Notes under the pieces: generated by a model
Seen by the model: only the letters and a program-made list of their open reading frames with translations
Database searches by the model: none
Told to the model about the DNA's origin: nothing
Program-made: the position numbers and the translations under genes
Shown here: positions 61,352-64,000 of the stretch, piece by piece
How the letters are laid out: every line of letters begins with the position of its first letter
Numbering within the stretch: the first letter of the stretch is position 1
Assembly (NCBI RefSeq): GCF_020179835.1
Contig: NZ_JAIUDA010000004.1
Coordinates: forward strand, 248,001 to 312,000
From: Pantoea sp. alder81
Lineage (GTDB): Bacteria; Pseudomonadota; Gammaproteobacteria; Enterobacterales; Enterobacteriaceae
Direction of reading: 5' to 3'
Length of the DNA: 64,000 nucleotides

Positions 61352-61785
61352 TCACATGCAGAACTGATGGTTGCTAAGTATTCCCTGCTCATCCCTTTGA
61401 ATCATTAGCATTGGGTTTTCCCGCGCTGATGGAACACTTACTGAACCGAACCGTAATGGATTTGCAGAACAGACCTAACCACAAATATTTGCCGGGATCC
61501 CCGCAAAATTGGCAGCAATAGGGCCGTGAACGTGTCCTAAAGAAACAGCCAGCAGCCTGTCCGGAAATCTTCATATCAGCTCATCAATCTCACTCATTGC
61601 CATGCATATCGTTTCATCAAGTGAAGGATTTCGGAAGGAAAAATGTGATGGTGAAGTAACAGCAGAACCGGAGCATCATCAGCCTCGCCAAGTTGCTTTT
61701 CCAGCCATCCCATACGGCCCGATAGTGAGCCGTAGTTCTGTTCGCTGACAGTTGAGTCCACGCCTGCCAGGCATATTTCGCATGT
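61352..61785 (-). pseudogene. Decayed metallophosphoesterase (CpdA/Icc-like phosphodiesterase)
   Basis: On the minus strand, one frame reads AGVDSTVSEQNYGSLSGRMGWLEKQLGEADDAPVLLLLHHHIF, which fits the GLDS-x-GxL-x-WL...LHHPPF segment of cyclic-nucleotide phosphodiesterases. After a frameshift near 61620 another frame gives SLGHVHGPIAANFAGIPANICG, matching the GHVH metal-binding motif and its following region. In-frame stops (TGA after DELI, TAG after NICG) and the lost N-terminal half show that it is a pseudogene. Recognition is from the conserved motifs only. Confidence 0.6.
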
Positions 61786-61845
61786 GTTTTAACTGAAGTG
61801 CAGCAACTCCCCCGGTGGGTAAGTGAATGAATCAAGGTGGCGTTT

Positions 61846-62742
61846 ATGGCAAGAAGCAGTAATACAAGGGTGTGTCACGCTAGCAATGCTGGATTACAGG
61901 GATGGATGAGTGGATTTATCGGGATGATTATTTTTAGTCGGTCGTTACCGGCAACGCGCGTGGCGGTACAAAGTTTTGACCCCTTTTTCCTGACTTTTAT
62001 GCGCGCTTCAATTGCAGGAATGTTAGCGGTCCTGCTCATCTTAGTTCTTCGACAGCGCAGACCTGCATTGGGGCAGTTTTTTTCATTGCTGATTGTCGCG
62101 CTGGGTGTCGTGATAGGCTTTCCATTGCTCACTGCACTGGCGTTACAGCATGTTAGCTCAGCACATTCCATCGTTTTTATTGGATTGCTTCCAATGTCTA
62201 CCGCACTTTTTGCTGTGATTCGCGGAGGCGAGCGACCGCGAAAAGCATTCTGGTTATTTTCCACTCTTGGCTGTCTATTAGTGATGGGGTTTGCGTTGGT
62301 GCACAGCGCAGCGGCATCACTGACCGGTGATCTCTTGATGTTCGCTGCAACATTAGTATGCGGTCTGGGTTACGCGGAAGGGGCGATGCTTTCTCGTCAC
62401 ATGGGCGGCTGGCAGGTTATATGCTGGTCACTGATCCTTTCACTGCCTGCTATGTTGCTGGCAACGATGATGACTGCACCCGGCAGTTTCCAGTCGGTCC
62501 ATGCGTCTGCGTGGTGGGCATTGGGTTATGTATCGCTGTTCAGCATGCTGATTGGTTTTATCTTTTGGTATAAAGGCCTGGCAACAGGGGGGATCGCCAG
62601 CGTAGGACAACTGCAGCTTTTACAGCCTTTCTTTGGCCTCATTTTCTCAGCCTGGTTACTTCATGAATCCATTAATCCATCGATGCTGGTGGTGACGGCA
62701 GCCGTTGTAGGTTGTTTGGCCGCTGGGCGTAAATTTCGGTGA
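61846..62742 (+). CDS. EamA/DMT-family transporter
   Basis: 298-residue inner-membrane protein with about ten hydrophobic segments in two EamA repeats (MSGFIGMIIFSRSLPATRVAVQSFDPFFLTFMRASIAGMLAVLLILVLRQR; LLMFAATLVCGLGYAEGAMLSRHMGGWQ and SVGQLQLLQPFFGLIFSAWLLHESINPSMLVVTAAVVG). Such proteins export amino acids or other metabolites. ATG 61846 is used; a GTG at 61837 is in frame, and a start nearer the first helix is possible. No regulator adjoins it. Confidence 0.83.
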   Translation: MARSSNTRVCHASNAGLQGWMSGFIGMIIFSRSLPATRVAVQSFDPFFLTFMRASIAGMLAVLLILVLRQRRPALGQFFSLLIVALGVVIGFPLLTALALQHVSSAHSIVFIGLLPMSTALFAVIRGGERPRKAFWLFSTLGCLLVMGFALVHSAAASLTGDLLMFAATLVCGLGYAEGAMLSRHMGGWQVICWSLILSLPAMLLATMMTAPGSFQSVHASAWWALGYVSLFSMLIGFIFWYKGLATGGIASVGQLQLLQPFFGLIFSAWLLHESINPSMLVVTAAVVGCLAAGRKFR

Positions 62743-62764
62743 TAGCTTTACGCAATCTTAACGA

Positions 62765-62791
62765 ACCTTGCGCAGTTGTTAAGCGCAAGGT
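62765..62791. terminator. Hairpin after the EamA transporter gene
   Basis: ACCTTGCG / CGCAAGGT stem of 8 bp with an 11-base loop, 22 bases after the stop. No T-run, so a weak or factor-dependent terminator at best. Confidence 0.4.
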
Positions 62792-62871
62792 AAATATTCT
62801 TAAAATAAACCGCTCCGCTCGCTGTTTTTCCCGTTAAACTGCTTTTCTTGTCGATCAGACTTTTCCAGTGA

Positions 62872-63957
62872 ATGAATTATTACTCACCTGATGATAGCCA
62901 TCTGAAGCGGCGTTCGGAACGCTTCGTACGTCGTATGTTTATCATGCGCCAGCTTGGCACAATTTTATGTTTCTTCCCGATTCTCTCTGTATTGATGGAG
63001 ATGGATCGCGGTGTGGCGTTCAGCGCCCTGTTATTTACCAATGCGTTTGTCTGGCCGTGGGTGGCTTATCGCCGGGCATTGCGTGCAGAGGATTCAACCG
63101 GCACCGAACGCAATAACTTAACGCTAGACGCGGCATTTGGTGGGATTTGGGTGGCGCTGATGGCGCTTAGCCCTTTGCCGTCATTTATCATTATGGCGGT
63201 GCTGGCCTCGGATCGTTACGCAGCAGGGGGCGCAGCGCAGTTGATCGCGGCCATGCAGGCTTTCCTTTGTGCTTTTGTGATGGTCTGGCTGGTAGATGGC
63301 GCGGGGGTCCATCTCGCATTCAGTGCGCAAACCGTCTGGCTGACGTTGCCGCTGGCAACCTGCTATATGCTGGTATTGAGCGTGACGTCTTACAATCTCA
63401 CCTGGCAACTGCGTAAACGAAACCGGGAACTGGAACGCATCGCACTGATGGATCCTGGTCTGGAAATTCCCAACCGTCGGCTGTTTGAGCGTCGTCTGGA
63501 GAGTGAATTTCTCAGCACGCGTCGTGGTGAAAGTGCGGGCTATCTGTTGCTGATGGATCTCGATTACTTCAAGTCGGTGAACGATACCTGGGGCCATGAA
63601 GCCGGGGATTTTTTGCTGGCGGAGATTTCGGCGCTGCTACGCAATCACGTGGGCTTGCAGGATATTCCCGCGCGTTTCGGTGGCGATGAGCTGGGCGTGA
63701 TCGTGCATCATGCGACCGATGAATCGGTGGTGGCACTGGCGAACCGACTCAAAGAAAAAATTGCTCAGGTGCGCCTGCCGGCGTCAGCGGAGTTTCACTG
63801 CTCGGTGAGTATTGGCATTGCCTCTGCCTCCAATGCGGAGTCATTACGTCACTGGCTGCGCCATGCGGACGAAGCGTTATACGAGGTGAAACGCGCCGGA
63901 CGTAATGGCGTGCGACTGTGGGAACCGCCGCAACCACCGTTGGCCGGCGCCGCCTGA
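62872..63957 (+). CDS. Membrane-bound diguanylate cyclase (GGDEF domain)
   Basis: 361-residue protein with an N-terminal membrane sensor of the MASE2/MASE-like type (about 35-180, six hydrophobic segments beginning MRQLGTILCFFPILSVL) and a C-terminal GGDEF domain (about 190-355). It makes cyclic di-GMP from two GTP. Key residues are present: LLMDLDYFKSVNDTWGHEAGD for metal and GTP binding, and the signature as RFGGDELG, a GGDEL variant that keeps the catalytic Glu. The RxxD inhibitory site upstream is not conserved (GLQD), so product inhibition is probably absent. The membrane part suggests sensing of an unknown signal. Confidence 0.9.
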   Translation: MNYYSPDDSHLKRRSERFVRRMFIMRQLGTILCFFPILSVLMEMDRGVAFSALLFTNAFVWPWVAYRRALRAEDSTGTERNNLTLDAAFGGIWVALMALSPLPSFIIMAVLASDRYAAGGAAQLIAAMQAFLCAFVMVWLVDGAGVHLAFSAQTVWLTLPLATCYMLVLSVTSYNLTWQLRKRNRELERIALMDPGLEIPNRRLFERRLESEFLSTRRGESAGYLLLMDLDYFKSVNDTWGHEAGDFLLAEISALLRNHVGLQDIPARFGGDELGVIVHHATDESVVALANRLKEKIAQVRLPASAEFHCSVSIGIASASNAESLRHWLRHADEALYEVKRAGRNGVRLWEPPQPPLAGAA

Positions 63958-64000
63958 TCAGGCAAACGTCGGTTCGCAGTTCACCGGGAAGTTGAGTGAA

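Noticed and set aside
61617-61835. 72-codon minus-strand frame near the EamA gene
   Set aside because: Conserved motifs lie in a different frame of the same strand; this frame is a by-product of the decayed phosphodiesterase.

Overview
The window looks like a piece of a large plasmid (or chromid) from an enterobacterium close to Pantoea/Erwinia. The evidence is a RepFIB-like replication initiator with iterons on both sides, a ParA/ParB pair followed by palindromic centromere-like sites, and cargo made of Enterobacterales-type metabolic genes (sad, ssuD, ssuA, ygeA-like, supH). The genus is inferred from gene type and layout; no database search was possible. I saw no rRNA, tRNA, CRISPR array or intact transposase.

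Layout. 0-6 kb: a cupin regulator, a GNAT acetyltransferase and a leftward Nik/Opp-type ABC importer whose promoter carries a Zur-like operator. 6-9 kb: a tautomerase, a RelE/HigA-type toxin-antitoxin pair with a 30-bp dyad operator, and succinate-semialdehyde dehydrogenase. 9-15 kb: the replicon core: Dam-site cluster, five iterons, repA, about 2 kb of further iterons with two heptanucleotide tandem repeats, parA, parB, candidate parS sites and DnaA boxes. 15-29.5 kb: a sulfur-scavenging island. It has SsuD, an FAD protein, an NtaA/DszA-type monooxygenase, a MetNIQ-like importer, an MFS transporter, an SfnB/DszC-like flavoprotein and an orphan SsuA. It is headed by a sigma-54 activator fused to an SsuA-like binding domain, with a good -24/-12 promoter and paired enhancer-like dyads in the divergent intergenic region. 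29.8-38.7 kb: a FUSC/AaeB-like protein, an Asp/Glu racemase, and a probable (D-)amino-acid uptake and catabolism operon (RidA, polar amino-acid ABC transporter, PLP enzyme broken by an in-frame amber codon) facing an IclR regulator.

38.9-43.6 kb: a metal-starvation block. It contains a Fur-boxed FecB-like binding protein, a COG0523 GTPase behind a perfect 26-bp Zur-type palindrome, a second COG0523 protein lacking the CxCC metal motif, a 75-residue exported Cys-rich protein, and a zinc-ligand-free DksA paralogue divergent from it across another Zur-like box. With the importer at 1.2-5.8 kb, which has the same operator, these probably form one plasmid-borne zinc-limitation regulon.

43.6-64 kb: mixed accessory genes: O-methyltransferase/TetR, supH, MFS/LysR, SDR/XRE, HxlR/alcohol dehydrogenase, an ArnA-N-like formyltransferase, a SnoaL-like protein/LysR, an amber-interrupted racemase, a chemoreceptor, an MHS transporter, a MocR remnant, a two-gene module of unknown function (673-residue helical protein plus 37-residue membrane peptide), a decayed metallophosphoesterase, an EamA transporter and a diguanylate cyclase. 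Most regulators are divergent from the gene they probably control.
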